40,874 nucleotides of DNA, taken from contig JARFQV010000357.1 of the NCBI GenBank assembly GCA_029287615.1, forward strand, positions 1 to 40,874, in the 5' to 3' direction. The notes under the pieces were generated by a model. That model was not told the origin of the DNA and ran no database searches. It saw only the letters and a list, made by a program, of their open reading frames with translations. The stretch's first letter is position 1. Each line of letters begins with the position of its first letter. The translations under genes were made by a program, and so were the position numbers. The stretch is from Pseudomonadota bacterium (GTDB lineage Bacteria > Pseudomonadota > Gammaproteobacteria > UBA9214). Below are positions 19,627 to 29,756 of the stretch, piece after piece.

Positions 19627-20706
19627 ATGAAAAATAAATTATTAATTTTGCCAGGCGATGGCATTGGTCCTGAAATTATTGCCGAGGCAGAAAAGGTGCT
19701 GGATTGTTTGCATACCGATTTCGGTCTTGAGCTGGAAGTCGAGCAGGGGTTGGTCGGCGGTGCGGCTTATGAGGCTGAAGGTCACCCACTGCCTGAGTCA
19801 ACGCTGTCCCTGGCCCACGATGCCGATGCCATACTGCTCGGCTCGGTTGGTGGTACGAAATGGGAGACGCTGGATCGTGCGCTGCGCCCGGAACAGGGAT
19901 TGCTCGGGTTGCGCGCAGCGCTGGAGCTTTTTGCCAATCTGCGCCCGGCGATCCTGTATCCACAACTGGCTGATGCATCCACGCTGAAACCGGAGGTGGT
20001 TTCCGGGCTGGATCTGCTGATCGTGCGGGAGTTGACCGGTGGTATCTATTTCGGACAGCCGAGAGGTATACATATCAGGGATGACGGTCAGCAGGAAGGG
20101 ATCAATACCCTCAGATACAGCGAGGCTGAGATCGAGCGAATTGGACGTTCCGCTTTTGAGGCAGCCCGCAAACGCGACCATCGCCTGTGTTCCGTTGACA
20201 AGGCCAATGTACTTGAGTGTACCGAGTTATGGCGGCAGGTCATAACCCGCATTGGCGGTGACTACCCGGATGTGCAGTTGAGCCATATGTATGTTGATAA
20301 TGCGGCCATGCAGCTGGTACGTGCTCCCAAGCAGTTTGATGTCATCGTGACGACGAATATGTTCGGGGACATTCTGTCTGATGCGGCGGCGATGCTGACG
20401 GGATCGATTGGCATGCTGCCATCTGCATCGCTGGACAGTCTGGGGAAGGGAATGTACGAGCCGATCCATGGTTCAGCACCCGATATTGCCGGTCAGGGGA
20501 AAGCCAATCCGCTGGCAACGATCCTGTCGCTTGCCATGATGCTGCGTTTCAGTCTCAACAGGCCGGAGCTGGCCGACATTATCGAGGCGGCTATAGGCCG
20601 GGTTCTCGATGATGGTCTGAGGACACCCGATATTGCCGCCAGTGGGACACAGACTGTTGGTACGCGGGATATGGGTGATGCCGTGGTCGCTGCCTTGCGG
20701 CCATGA
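19627..20706 (+). CDS. leuB: 3-isopropylmalate dehydrogenase
   Basis: LeuB oxidatively decarboxylates 3-isopropylmalate to 2-oxoisocaproate with NAD+. The 359-residue protein has the start [14 protein letters not shown], the metal- and substrate-binding region [20 protein letters not shown], and the NAD-binding end [13 protein letters not shown]. The translation start lies in a strikingly AT-rich stretch (about 19600-19650) without a good Shine-Dalgarno, in contrast to its neighbours. Confidence 0.97.
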   Translation: MKNKLLILPGDGIGPEIIAEAEKVLDCLHTDFGLELEVEQGLVGGAAYEAEGHPLPESTLSLAHDADAILLGSVGGTKWETLDRALRPEQGLLGLRAALELFANLRPAILYPQLADASTLKPEVVSGLDLLIVRELTGGIYFGQPRGIHIRDDGQQEGINTLRYSEAEIERIGRSAFEAARKRDHRLCSVDKANVLECTELWRQVITRIGGDYPDVQLSHMYVDNAAMQLVRAPKQFDVIVTTNMFGDILSDAAAMLTGSIGMLPSASLDSLGKGMYEPIHGSAPDIAGQGKANPLATILSLAMMLRFSLNRPELADIIEAAIGRVLDDGLRTPDIAASGTQTVGTRDMGDAVVAALRP

Positions 20707-20734
20707 TCTTTACATATGACTCGGGTGAGTAAAC

Positions 20735-21757
20735 ATGACTCGTAATTTTGATGTAGCCGTTGTCGGTGCGACCGGTGCGGTGGGTGAAACCATGCTGGAT
20801 ATACTGGCTGAAAGGGATTTGCCGGTTGGCACCGTATATCCCCTGGCGAGTGAGCGTTCGGCGGGAAAAAGTCTGCGCTACAAGGGTAAACGGCTGACAG
20901 TTGAGGATGTCAGTAGCTTCGATTTTTCCAGGGTGCAGATCGGTTTGTTTTCGGCCGGTGCCTCGGTTTCGGAAAAATATGCGCCTGTTGCGGCAGAGGC
21001 TGGCTGTGTTGTCATCGACAATACATCATTCTATCGATACGATGCGGATATCCCGCTTGTTGTTCCGGAGGTCAATGCCCATGCCATCAAGGACTATACC
21101 AACCGGGGGATTATCGCTAACCCGAACTGTTCCACTATCCAGATGCTGGTCGCGCTGAAGCCGATCCATGACGCAGTTGGCGTGCGTCGAATCAATGTCT
21201 GTACATACCAGGCTGTTTCCGGTACCGGTAAAGAAGCTATTGAGGAACTGGCCAGCCAGACGGCGCAGTTGCTGAATGGTAAACCGGCCAAGTCCCGGGT
21301 CTACCCGAAACAGATCGCATTCAATGCACTGCCGCAAATCGATGTATTTCTCGAAAACGGCTACACAAAAGAAGAAATGAAGATGGTTTGGGAGACCAAA
21401 AAGATTCTGGAGGACGAATCGATCGAGGTCAATCCCACCGCAGTACGCATACCGGTTTTCTATGGGCATTCCGAGGCGGTTCATATCGAAACCCGCGACA
21501 AGATCACGGCGAAACAGGCGAGGGAGCTGCTGGAGGAGGCGCCGGGTGTCGTTGTCATCGATGAGCAACGGGATGCGGGATATCCAACCGCGGTGACTGA
21601 GGGCGCTAACCATGATCCGGTCTATGTCGGACGCATTCGGGAGGATATCTCTCATCCCAAAGGTTTAGATTTGTGGGTTGTCGCCGATAATGTGCGCAAA
21701 GGCGCGGCACTCAACAGCATCCAGATCGCTGAAATACTGGTCGCCACCTATCTGTAG
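20735..21757 (+). CDS. asd: Aspartate-semialdehyde dehydrogenase
   Basis: Asd reduces aspartyl phosphate to aspartate semialdehyde, the branch point to Lys, diaminopimelate, Thr and Met. The 340-residue protein has the NADP-binding GATGAVGETML, the catalytic Cys132 in ANPNCSTIQ, and the substrate region TYQAVSGTGKEAIEEL and RIPVFYGHSEAV. Length and sequence fit the shorter (Pseudomonas/USG-1-like) group rather than the 367-residue E. coli form. It lies 28 nt after leuB and 110 nt before fimV. Confidence 0.96.
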   Translation: MTRNFDVAVVGATGAVGETMLDILAERDLPVGTVYPLASERSAGKSLRYKGKRLTVEDVSSFDFSRVQIGLFSAGASVSEKYAPVAAEAGCVVIDNTSFYRYDADIPLVVPEVNAHAIKDYTNRGIIANPNCSTIQMLVALKPIHDAVGVRRINVCTYQAVSGTGKEAIEELASQTAQLLNGKPAKSRVYPKQIAFNALPQIDVFLENGYTKEEMKMVWETKKILEDESIEVNPTAVRIPVFYGHSEAVHIETRDKITAKQARELLEEAPGVVVIDEQRDAGYPTAVTEGANHDPVYVGRIREDISHPKGLDLWVVADNVRKGAALNSIQIAEILVATYL

Positions 21758-21867
21758 GCCATTCTCACCCATCGCTGTTCGGGGGGGCATTGCCGCAAAG
21801 AACGGGCCATCCGTCATGGACAGGTTGACGTATATGGAAGCAGGAAACTCACTCTCGAGGGGGAATT

Positions 21868-24246
21868 ATGTTTAGGAAGTCGGTCCTTGCATTGGCGATT
21901 ATAGGGGTTGCGGCATCGGTAAATGTGTACGCCCTGGGATTGGGTGCAATCGATATTAAATCGTCTTTAAATCAACCGCTTAAGGCGAATATTGATCTTC
22001 TTTCCGCGACAGATGAGGAACTCGCCGAGTTGAAGGTCGCTGTTGCATCAAATGATGCATTTCGCAAGGCAGGCCTCGAGCGTCCCCTCTTACTGAATGA
22101 TCTGAAGTTCAAGGTTGAGCGCAGGAATGATGGAAGGGCTGTCATTCTAGTCAGTAGCCGTGAACCGGTGCAGGAAGCATTTCTGGATTTCCTGCTGGAG
22201 GTTAGCTGGAGCAAGGGTAAACTGGTACGTGAATATACCGTGCTGGTGGATCCACCGGTAACCATGCCTGGCAGTCCTGCAACTGGACAGGCGCCGATTG
22301 CGGGTACCAGTCGTGCTTCCGCAGTCTCCCGTCAACCGCTGACCAGCCCTGCGTCACGTATCAGGTCCGCCACTGCATCAAGTGCGGCCACCGCTGCATC
22401 CAGCGGTTATACCAGTGGCTCCGGCCAGTATGGTCCGGTGCAGCGCAACGAGACCCTGTGGTCGATTGCCAGCAGGGTAAGGCCCGATACGAGTGTGAGT
22501 GTGGAACAGATGATGCTGGCGCTTCTTCGCGCCAATCCCCATGCATTTGCCGGAAACAATATCAACAACCTCAAGGCAGGATCTGTCCTGCGCATTCCGG
22601 ATACAAACGAGATTACCTCCATAAGCCGCAGTCAGGCGCTTGCAGAGTCACGCAGGCAGTACCAGGAGTGGAGTGAAGGTACACAACAGGGAGATGTAGT
22701 CGCAGAGAGTGCGGTTACAGACACCGTGCCGGCAAGTGAATCCCGTTTGCAACTTGTTACGCCCGATCCCGAGTCCATGGAGACTTTGGTTACCAGTGGA
22801 GAGACCGGATCAACGGATACCCAGAACAGTGAAATAATATCACTGCGTAACGATCTTGCACTGGCCAATGAGGCAGCCGAGGCGGGCCTGAGTCAGGCCA
22901 AGGAACTGGAGTCCCGCATGGCCGACCTGGAGAGGCAGGTCAATGTAATGCAGCGGCTGATTCAGCTCAAGGATGACGAACTGGCAAGATTACAGAACCG
23001 GTTGTCTGCGGAGTCTGCTGTGGAATCCGGATCCGTTGCTGTTGAGGCATGGGAGCCCGAAACCCTCGCGGATTTGGCCCCTGATGAACCATCTGCGGAA
23101 CAACAGATTGCCGTGGTGGATCCTTTGTTTGAGGAATCAGTCGCAGAAACCGGGACTGCGGAAGCGGACATAGAGATCCCTGAAGCGGAGCCGGTACCCT
23201 CAATCGGAGATGCGGAACAGGTTGTCGTAACTGAAACCGAAGCGCTCGTTGAGGAGCCTGCTCCGGCACCGGTTCAGCAAGAACCAGGCCTCGTTTCGCG
23301 TTTCCTGGATAATCCCCTGCTCAGCGGGCTCGGGGCTCTGGTGGTCCTGATGCTTGGCGGGCTGGTATGGGCCAGTGCGCGGCGTCGCACCAGCGGGGAG
23401 AGCACCTTCCAGGAAACCATCCTGCGGGATCAGACAATACCGGGTGACATCAAGGCCCCCGGTTCGCCTGCGCCGAACAGCGCTGTCACCGAAACAGCCT
23501 TGATCAGCGACCTGGCAGTGGATGAAATCGGTGCGTCCGATACCAGCGAGGCCGATCCTTTTACCGAAGCCGATGTATATCTTGCCTATGGTCGTTACCA
23601 GCAGGCAGAGGATCTGGTCAAGGAGGCACTGAAGACCAACCCCGATAACATGGATCTGAAGTTCAAACTGGTCGAGGTCTTCCATGCCGCCCGGGATACC
23701 ACTGCCTTTACTGACCATGCAAATGCCATCAGGGTGGAGCTTGAGAGTGATCAGGATCCACGCTGGCAGAAGATAATGGAGATGGGACGGGAACTGGATC
23801 CCGGAAACAGGCTTTACCAGGTTGAACAAGAGCAAGGTGACAGTGACGAGCCTGCAGCGGAAGCTGATAACTCCATAGACTTCGATCTGGATGCAGGAAT
23901 CGCCGATCTGTCCGGCACCACAGTAATGGATGATGCAACTGTCGCTGATACAGCCAGACCGGATTTGCAGGAAGAGAAGCAGTCTGAAGACCTTGCGGAT
24001 AGCCTCGAGTTCAATCTCGATAATCTTGGGGAGATGGACTTCAGTGACGAAGTCGCTGACGAAATGGACGAGTCGGAAGGCATCCTGGAACAAGCAGATG
24101 AAGTAGGAACCAAGCTGGATCTGGCGCGAGCCTATATGGACATGGGAGATCCGGAAGGGGCGCGCAGCATTCTGGAAGAGGTCATGCAGGAAGGCAGTAG
24201 TGATCAGAAGCGCGAGGCCGAATCCATGGTCGAGCAACTCGCCTGA
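21868..24246 (+). CDS. fimV: FimV-family polar peptidoglycan-binding/TPR protein
   Basis: FimV is a polar landmark and type IV pilus assembly protein. The 792-residue product has a signal peptide (about residues 1-22, ending VYA), the FimV N-terminal domain (LGLGAIDIKSSLNQPLKANI), a LysM-type domain (about residues 189-247, RNETLWSIASRVRPD), a coiled coil (about residues 325-380), an acidic linker rich in Glu, Ala and Pro, one membrane helix (about residues 478-506), TPR-like repeats, and the FimV C-terminal module (KLDLARAYMDMGDPEGARSI). It is followed by two hairpins. Linkage asd-fimV-truA is common in gammaproteobacteria. Confidence 0.94.
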   Translation: MFRKSVLALAIIGVAASVNVYALGLGAIDIKSSLNQPLKANIDLLSATDEELAELKVAVASNDAFRKAGLERPLLLNDLKFKVERRNDGRAVILVSSREPVQEAFLDFLLEVSWSKGKLVREYTVLVDPPVTMPGSPATGQAPIAGTSRASAVSRQPLTSPASRIRSATASSAATAASSGYTSGSGQYGPVQRNETLWSIASRVRPDTSVSVEQMMLALLRANPHAFAGNNINNLKAGSVLRIPDTNEITSISRSQALAESRRQYQEWSEGTQQGDVVAESAVTDTVPASESRLQLVTPDPESMETLVTSGETGSTDTQNSEIISLRNDLALANEAAEAGLSQAKELESRMADLERQVNVMQRLIQLKDDELARLQNRLSAESAVESGSVAVEAWEPETLADLAPDEPSAEQQIAVVDPLFEESVAETGTAEADIEIPEAEPVPSIGDAEQVVVTETEALVEEPAPAPVQQEPGLVSRFLDNPLLSGLGALVVLMLGGLVWASARRRTSGESTFQETILRDQTIPGDIKAPGSPAPNSAVTETALISDLAVDEIGASDTSEADPFTEADVYLAYGRYQQAEDLVKEALKTNPDNMDLKFKLVEVFHAARDTTAFTDHANAIRVELESDQDPRWQKIMEMGRELDPGNRLYQVEQEQGDSDEPAAEADNSIDFDLDAGIADLSGTTVMDDATVADTARPDLQEEKQSEDLADSLEFNLDNLGEMDFSDEVADEMDESEGILEQADEVGTKLDLARAYMDMGDPEGARSILEEVMQEGSSDQKREAESMVEQLA

Positions 24247-24261
24247 TCTGTGATCCTGAAG

Positions 24262-24315
24262 GCAGATGAGGCACCCGCTGCCTCATCTGCGAGGGAATCA
24301 GGGGCTGCCTGATTC
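24262..24315 (+). terminator. Two tandem hairpins after fimV
   Basis: GCAGATGAGGCA (24262-24273) and TGCCTCATCTGC (24279-24290) form a perfect 12-bp stem with a 5-nt loop. GAATCAGG (24295-24302) and CCTGATTC (24308-24315) form a perfect 8-bp stem with a 5-nt loop directly after it. No clear T-run follows. They lie 16 nt after the fimV stop and probably end or protect the fimV transcript. Confidence 0.6.
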
Positions 24316-24389
24316 CAAAGTCCAGGGTTTTCCCCATCCTGGCATCCGTAATTGGTAACCGGTCGCCTGACCATGTTAGCTTACCGTCT

Positions 24390-25061
24390 GTGCACCCTGT
24401 CGTTCGTCTCATCACTTTTATCGTGTTTGCCGCAGTTATGGGTATTGCCCGCCCGGAACTGCTGGCGATCGGGACATTTTTGCTCGTCGTGGCCTATATG
24501 TTGGCCGGTCTCGCTGTCTTGCATGGCTTCTTTATCCTGACACGGAGAATTCGCTGGCTTTTGATCTCCATTGTCGTTGTCTATGGCTGGTGGACGCCGG
24601 GAGAGCCGGTTATTCCTGTCCTTGGGGGGCTTTCACCCGGTCTAGCAGGATTGCAGGCGGGAGGGTTGCGTGTCTGGATGCTCTTGGTGATGGTGGCCGG
24701 GATCAATCTGGTGCTTGAATCCATGGAGAGGCAGGACTTGCTAATGGCGATCATGCGATTGCTCGGTCCCCTCCGCATCGCTGGTATTTCCCCTGCCCGG
24801 GTGTCGGTACGGATGATTCTTGTGCTGGAAGCTGTCCCCGAGGTGCAGTCCCTGATCCAGGCTGCCCTTACAGAAACTGTGGCAGGGTCCAGTGGTTTTG
24901 CCCGAATTACCGGGGCCGCTACCAGGGTTTACCAGGCGGTACTAATGCACAGCGCGAGTGCTGAAAAAGTCAGGATCCATATTCCTGACCACAAGCCCGT
25001 ACCGGAATGGCAGTGGTTGTTACCGCTCGCACTGGCATGTATGCCATGGTTATTACCATGA
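24390..25061 (+). CDS. CbiQ/EcfT-like integral membrane protein
   Basis: This is a 223-residue hydrophobic protein with about five membrane segments (for example ITFIVFAAVMGIARPELLAI and LLISIVVVYGWWTPGEPVIP). The layout resembles the CbiQ/EcfT family, the transmembrane subunit of energy-coupling-factor transporters. The usual partner genes (ECF ATPases and a substrate-binding S protein) are absent nearby, and the Ala-Arg-containing EcfT coupling motifs are not obvious. The function is therefore unknown. The start is GTG 24390, without a strong ribosome-binding site. The stop overlaps the truA ATG as ATGA, so the two are coupled. Confidence 0.75.
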   Translation: MHPVVRLITFIVFAAVMGIARPELLAIGTFLLVVAYMLAGLAVLHGFFILTRRIRWLLISIVVVYGWWTPGEPVIPVLGGLSPGLAGLQAGGLRVWMLLVMVAGINLVLESMERQDLLMAIMRLLGPLRIAGISPARVSVRMILVLEAVPEVQSLIQAALTETVAGSSGFARITGAATRVYQAVLMHSASAEKVRIHIPDHKPVPEWQWLLPLALACMPWLLP

Positions 25062-25873
25062 TGCGTCGATTTGCCATGGGTGTGGAATACGACGGAACCG
25101 CTTACTGTGGCTGGCAGCGTCAGCCCCACGCGCCGTCGGTGCAGGCATTGGTGGAGAAAGCTGTTTCAAGGGTTGCCGATCATGCACTGCAGGTGGTCTG
25201 TGCCGGCAGGACAGATACCGGTGTGCATGCCACCGGGCAAGTGATCCATTTCGAAACACGCGCTGATCGTACCAACCGGTCCTGGTTGCTGGGCACCAAT
25301 GCGAATCTTCCCCGCGACATCCGCAGCCAATGGGTACTGCCTGCAGAAACCGGATTTCATGCAAGGTTCTCTGCGCTCGCCCGAAGTTACCGCTATATCA
25401 TCCTGAATCAGTCAGTTGGTTCCGCCCTGTGGAGAGACCGGGTTTGCTGGGAGCATCGTCAACTGGATGAGCACAGGATGCAGCAGGGTGCCTGTTATCT
25501 TGTCGGTGAGCATGATTTCACCTCATTTCGGTCCCTGGCTTGCCAGGCCAAAAACCCGGTAAGGACCATTGAAAACCTGAGGGTCACACGAAACGGAAAA
25601 TACCTCACCATCGATGTTGTCGCCAATGCCTTTCTTCACCACATGGTGCGTACGATCGCCGGCGTACTCATCGCCGTTGGCAGTGGTGAGAAAAAACCCG
25701 ACTGGATTCAGGAAGTGCTCGAATGTCGTGATCGCAAGAAAAGCGGAGTGACCGCGCCCGCATCCGGGCTCTATCTGGTTGGTGTCCGCTACCCCCGTGA
25801 ATTCGGATTCCCTGCCGGAGGTGATCTGCCATTGCCCGGCCAAACCGGTAAAAATCCTTGCCGTGCGAGCTGA
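25058..25873 (+). CDS. truA: tRNA pseudouridine(38-40) synthase
   Basis: TruA makes pseudouridine at positions 38-40 of the tRNA anticodon arm. The protein (271 residues from ATG 25058) has the family start MGVEYDGTAYCGWQRQ, the catalytic Asp in CAGRTDTGVHATGQVIHF, the segment FHARFSALARSYRYII, and the C-terminal FLHHMVRTIAGVLIAVGSG. ATG 25058 overlaps the upstream stop (ATGATG, with TGA inside). ATG 25061 and ATG 25076 are alternatives. The frame from 25007 lies within the previous gene and is unlikely. Confidence 0.95.
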   Translation: MMRRFAMGVEYDGTAYCGWQRQPHAPSVQALVEKAVSRVADHALQVVCAGRTDTGVHATGQVIHFETRADRTNRSWLLGTNANLPRDIRSQWVLPAETGFHARFSALARSYRYIILNQSVGSALWRDRVCWEHRQLDEHRMQQGACYLVGEHDFTSFRSLACQAKNPVRTIENLRVTRNGKYLTIDVVANAFLHHMVRTIAGVLIAVGSGEKKPDWIQEVLECRDRKKSGVTAPASGLYLVGVRYPREFGFPAGGDLPLPGQTGKNPCRAS

Positions 25874-26118
25874 ATTGGCAGGATTTCCGGGCAATCCTCA
25901 CATCCCCAATCAGTCCTCTACACGAGGTCCGGGCAGGACAGGCTATATGCGCAGATTATGTGGCTATTATCCACGATATGGACTGATCTTCATTTCCCAT
26001 GGCGGTATCATCGATTAACTGGTAATGTCTTCAACTGGTACGTGAGCCCGGTGTATGCTGGAGAGGCATATCAGGTACGGTTATTTATGCACTGTACCGT
26101 TTGACAATCGGTAGTCCG

Positions 26119-26748
26119 GTGGTGCGAACACGCGTTAAGATCTGTGGTATTACCCGTGGCGTAGACGCCCTCGCTGCGGCAGCCTGTGGCGTGGACGCCA
26201 TCGGGCTGGTTTTCTATTCCGGTAGTCCCAGGGTGGTGACACTGGAGCAGGCACGGGAGATTGTGTCTGTCCTGCCGCCGTTTGTGACCAAAGTCGGATT
26301 ATTCGTAAACGAGTCTCGTGAGCGCATCAGTGCGGTAGTGGCCTCCGGCTGTGTTGATCTGCTTCAGTTTCATGGTCAGGAGGATGCCGATTCCTGTGAT
26401 GGATTCGGTCTGCCGTACATCAAGGCAATCGGCATGGAGGATGGTATCGATCTGGCGCGGAGGATGGATGCCTACCCCGATGCCAGCGGATTTTTGCTGG
26501 ATGCCTGGCAACCGGAAACTCATGGCGGTGGCGGTATCGGTTTTGACTGGAACAGGATTCCGGTCCTGGGTGAAAGGACGATCATTCTTGCCGGTGGACT
26601 GCACCCGGGTAATGTGGTGGAGGCTATCCGGAAGGTAGGCCCTTATGCGGTGGATGTCAGTAGCGGTGTTGAAATCAGAAAGGGCGTCAAGTCTGCGGAA
26701 AAGATAGCCGCCTTTCTTGAAGGAGTGAACAACTGTGAATGCGAGTAG
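26119..26748 (+). CDS. trpF: Phosphoribosylanthranilate isomerase
   Basis: TrpF catalyses the Amadori rearrangement of phosphoribosylanthranilate in tryptophan synthesis. The protein has the catalytic Cys in [19 protein letters not shown], the catalytic Asp in FLLDAWQ, and the phosphate-binding end [11 protein letters not shown] and VDVSSGVE. The start is uncertain: GTG 26119 or 26122 gives the family-like start [12 protein letters not shown], while TTG 26101 adds six residues. It follows a 245-nt gap after truA, so it probably starts a new transcript, and it overlaps trpB by 14 nt. Confidence 0.94.
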   Translation: MVRTRVKICGITRGVDALAAAACGVDAIGLVFYSGSPRVVTLEQAREIVSVLPPFVTKVGLFVNESRERISAVVASGCVDLLQFHGQEDADSCDGFGLPYIKAIGMEDGIDLARRMDAYPDASGFLLDAWQPETHGGGGIGFDWNRIPVLGERTIILAGGLHPGNVVEAIRKVGPYAVDVSSGVEIRKGVKSAEKIAAFLEGVNNCECE

Positions 26749-27961
26749 CCAGGGTACTGCATCGGTACACTATTCCATGCCGGATGAAAACGGGCATTTT
26801 GGTCCCTATGGAGGGCGTTTTGTCGCGGAGACCCTGATGGGGCCGCTGGAAGAGTTGCGTCTGGCGTATGAGAAATACTGTACTGATCCTGAATTCATCT
26901 CTGAACTGGATGCCGACCTGGCAAATTTTGTCGGGCGTCCGTCCCCGCTGTATCTGGCGGAACGCTGGAGTGAGCGCCTCGGCGGTGCCAGGATCTATCT
27001 GAAGCGCGAGGATCTCAACCATACCGGGGCACACAAGATCAATAATACCGTGGGACAGGCCTTGCTGGCCAAGCGCATGGGAAAGAGGAGAATCATCGCC
27101 GAAACCGGAGCGGGTCAGCACGGTGTTGCAACGGCAACGGTTGCTGCGCGTCTCGGGATGGAATGCGTAGTCTACATGGGGGCGGAGGATATCCAGCGCC
27201 AGGCCATCAATGTCTATCGCATGCGCTTGCTCGGGGCGGATGTAGTATCGGTGGAATCCGGTTCCAGAACACTCAAGGATGCACTCAACGAGGCAATGCG
27301 TGACTGGGTGACCAATGTCGATGAAACATTTTATATTATTGGTACGGTTGCCGGTCCGCATCCCTACCCGGCGATGGTGCGTGATTTTCAGGCAGTGATC
27401 GGGCGTGAGACGAGGGCACAGATTCTTGATCGGGAAGGGCGACTGCCTGATGCGCTGATCGCCTGTGTAGGGGGAGGATCGAATGCGATCGGGCTTTTCT
27501 ACCCCTTCATCGAGGATGAGGGCGTTGCCATGTACGGCGTGGAGGGTGGCGGAGAAGGTATCGATACCGGCCGTCATGCTGCCCCATTGTGTGATGGAAG
27601 GCCAGGTGTCTTGCATGGTAACCGGACCTACCTGATCGAGGATGATAATGGCCAGATTACAGAGACACACTCGGTCTCCGCAGGTCTGGATTATCCCGGT
27701 GTAGGACCCGAACACGCATGGTTGAAGGACAGTGGCCGTGCCCGGTACGTTGCCGCTACCGATGACGAGGCAATGCGAGCCTTTCATGCGCTGACCCGTA
27801 CCGAGGGAATCATGCCTGCACTCGAATCAAGTCATGCGCTGGCCTATGCAGCGCATCTGGCACCGGCAATGGACCGCGACTCGATTCTGATCATTAATCT
27901 TTCCGGTCGAGGTGATAAGGACGTGCACACTGTGGCAACCCTGGAGGGGATCAAGGTATGA
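26735..27961 (+). CDS. trpB: Tryptophan synthase beta subunit
   Basis: TrpB joins indole to serine with pyridoxal phosphate and forms an alpha2-beta2 complex with TrpA. The 408-residue protein has the cofactor lysine K101 in [11 protein letters not shown], the phosphate-binding GGGSNAIG, and the family segment [16 protein letters not shown]. The GTG start at 26735 lies 9 nt after AAGGAG, which is inside the end of trpF. ATG 26777 ([16 protein letters not shown]) is a less supported alternative. The stop overlaps the trpA start as ATGA. Confidence 0.97.
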   Translation: MNASSQGTASVHYSMPDENGHFGPYGGRFVAETLMGPLEELRLAYEKYCTDPEFISELDADLANFVGRPSPLYLAERWSERLGGARIYLKREDLNHTGAHKINNTVGQALLAKRMGKRRIIAETGAGQHGVATATVAARLGMECVVYMGAEDIQRQAINVYRMRLLGADVVSVESGSRTLKDALNEAMRDWVTNVDETFYIIGTVAGPHPYPAMVRDFQAVIGRETRAQILDREGRLPDALIACVGGGSNAIGLFYPFIEDEGVAMYGVEGGGEGIDTGRHAAPLCDGRPGVLHGNRTYLIEDDNGQITETHSVSAGLDYPGVGPEHAWLKDSGRARYVAATDDEAMRAFHALTRTEGIMPALESSHALAYAAHLAPAMDRDSILIINLSGRGDKDVHTVATLEGIKV

Positions 27962-28791
27962 GCCGGATATCGGGTTGTTTTCAGAATTTACGCAGTACTG
28001 GGCGAAAGGCGCTGATACCCTATGTCACGGCGGGTGATCCGCAACCCGATGTGACAGTTCCCCTGCTGCATGCCCTGGTGGAGGCTGGTGCCGATCTGCT
28101 CGAGATAGGTGTGCCGTTCTCCGATCCCATGGCTGATGGTCCGGTTATCCAGGCAGCCTGCGAGCGTGCGCTGGTGCACGATGTCAGCCTGCACCAGGTG
28201 CTGGATATGGTGCGGGAGTTTCGGAAGGATAACCCGGTTACCCCGGTGGTTCTGATGGGATACCTGAACCCGATTGAGGCATGGGGTTACAAAGACTTCG
28301 CCCGGGCAGCCTCGGATGCGGGCGTGGATGGGGTGCTGACGGTGGATCTGCCACCTGAAGAGGCTGGTTTATTGAAGGAGGTTTTACAGGAGCAGGACCT
28401 CGATATGATCTTCCTGCTGTCGCCCACCAGTGGAAAGGAACGCATACGCAGGATCAGTGCGATGGCCAGTGGTTTTCTGTATTACGTTTCCCTGAAAGGG
28501 GTTACTGGCGCAAAAAAACTGGATATAACTGCGGTGGCTGCGGGTCTGGCGGAGATTCGTCCGGAAACCGGTTTGCCGCTGGGTGTAGGTTTCGGTATTC
28601 ATGATGCAGAGTCAGCTATGCGGGTTGCGGAAATCGCCGATGCCGTGGTGGTGGGCAGTGCATTGGTTAGCCGGATTCCTGCCCTGCAGGATACCCCTGA
28701 TCTGATACCCGGGAAACTGGCTGATACTGTATCGGAAATGCGCCGTGCAATCGACGGGATCAGGTCGAAGCGTACGGGTATGCAGGCATGA
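27958..28791 (+). CDS. trpA: Tryptophan synthase alpha subunit
   Basis: TrpA cleaves indole-3-glycerol phosphate and channels indole to TrpB. The 277-residue protein has both catalytic acids at the standard positions, Glu49 ([10 protein letters not shown]) and Asp60 (SDPMADGP), plus the substrate-binding GVTGAKK and [10 protein letters not shown] regions. It overlaps trpB by 4 nt. trpE, trpD and trpC are not in the window, so the tryptophan genes are split, as in pseudomonads and many purple sulfur bacteria. Confidence 0.97.
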   Translation: MSRISGCFQNLRSTGRKALIPYVTAGDPQPDVTVPLLHALVEAGADLLEIGVPFSDPMADGPVIQAACERALVHDVSLHQVLDMVREFRKDNPVTPVVLMGYLNPIEAWGYKDFARAASDAGVDGVLTVDLPPEEAGLLKEVLQEQDLDMIFLLSPTSGKERIRRISAMASGFLYYVSLKGVTGAKKLDITAVAAGLAEIRPETGLPLGVGFGIHDAESAMRVAEIADAVVVGSALVSRIPALQDTPDLIPGKLADTVSEMRRAIDGIRSKRTGMQA

Positions 28792-28816
28792 TCATGGATT
28801 GGCGTTGCATACCATT

Positions 28817-28836
28817 GCCTGCCGCTAACGGCAGGC
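28817..28836. terminator. Hairpin between trpA and accD
   Basis: GCCTGCCG (28817-28824), loop CTAA, CGGCAGGC (28829-28836): a perfect 8-bp GC-rich stem in the 64-nt gap between trpA and accD. There is no T-run, so it may attenuate rather than end transcription, or protect the trp message. Confidence 0.45.
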
Positions 28837-28855
28837 TCATCAGAGCGACGATATC

Positions 28856-29710
28856 ATGAGCTGGTTTGAAAAATTAATGCCTTCCCGGATCCGTACTGTT
28901 CCGGGCAACAAGCGACAGGTTCCTGAGGGGGTTTGGAGTAAATGTGACGGCTGCAGTGCCGTACTGTACCGTTCTGAACTGGAACGTAACCAGGATGTCT
29001 GTCCGAAATGCAGCCATCATATGCGAATCGGGGCGCGACGCCGGCTGGATATCTTTCTTGATCCTGAATCACGTGAAGAAATCGGGGAAGGTCTGGAACC
29101 AATCGATACCCTCAAGTTCCGGGACAGCAAGAAATACCGTGACCGACTCGCCCAGGCACAGAAGGTAACAGGAGAGAAGGATGCCCTTGTCGTCATGCGT
29201 GGAAAGCTTCTGGGCATCCCTATTGTTGCTGCCGCCTTCGAATTTCGTTTTATGGGAGGTTCCATGGGGGCAGTGGTTGGAGAGCGTTTTGTCAGAGCGG
29301 CTGATACCGCGCTTGAACACAGGATCCCCCTGATATGTTTTGCCGCGAGTGGCGGAGCTCGTATGCAGGAAGCTCTTTTCTCACTCATGCAGATGGGTAA
29401 GACCAGCGCTGTGCTGGCACGGTTATCAGCAGAGGGTATACCCTATATATCCGTTTTGACAGATCCAACCATGGGTGGTGTGTCCGCCAGTCTTTCAATG
29501 CTGGGTGATATCAATATCGCGGAGCCCAGGGCACTGATCGGATTTGCCGGTCCGCGGGTTATCGAGCAAACCGTGCGGGAAAAACTGCCTGATGGTTTTC
29601 AGCGCAGTGAATTCCTGCTCGAACATGGTGCCATCGACATGATCATAGATCGACGCGAGCAGCGGGAGGAGATTGGCAATCTGCTGAGCATGCTGACGCA
29701 CCGGTCCTGA
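28856..29710 (+). CDS. accD: Acetyl-CoA carboxylase carboxyltransferase subunit beta
   Basis: AccD with AccA moves the carboxyl group from biotin carrier protein to acetyl-CoA, giving malonyl-CoA for fatty acid synthesis. The 284-residue protein has the N-terminal zinc ribbon with C30, C33, C49 and C52 (KCDGC and CPKC) and the crotonase-type core with [14 protein letters not shown] and [18 protein letters not shown]. The order trpA-accD-folC is widely conserved in gammaproteobacteria. Confidence 0.97.
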   Translation: MSWFEKLMPSRIRTVPGNKRQVPEGVWSKCDGCSAVLYRSELERNQDVCPKCSHHMRIGARRRLDIFLDPESREEIGEGLEPIDTLKFRDSKKYRDRLAQAQKVTGEKDALVVMRGKLLGIPIVAAAFEFRFMGGSMGAVVGERFVRAADTALEHRIPLICFAASGGARMQEALFSLMQMGKTSAVLARLSAEGIPYISVLTDPTMGGVSASLSMLGDINIAEPRALIGFAGPRVIEQTVREKLPDGFQRSEFLLEHGAIDMIIDRREQREEIGNLLSMLTHRS

Positions 29711-29756
29711 GATTCTGTCCCCTTGCTCTGCATGAGGTAAGGCAGATACGTTCGCC

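Noticed and set aside
23200-24237. 345-codon open frame antisense to fimV
   Set aside because: The sense frame is a typical FimV C-terminal half with its conserved end module. The antisense product has no recognisable domains.
26687-27787. 366-codon open frame antisense to trpB
   Set aside because: The sense strand encodes an unmistakable TrpB with all motifs. The antisense frame has no ribosome-binding site and composition expected of a shadow of a GC-rich gene.
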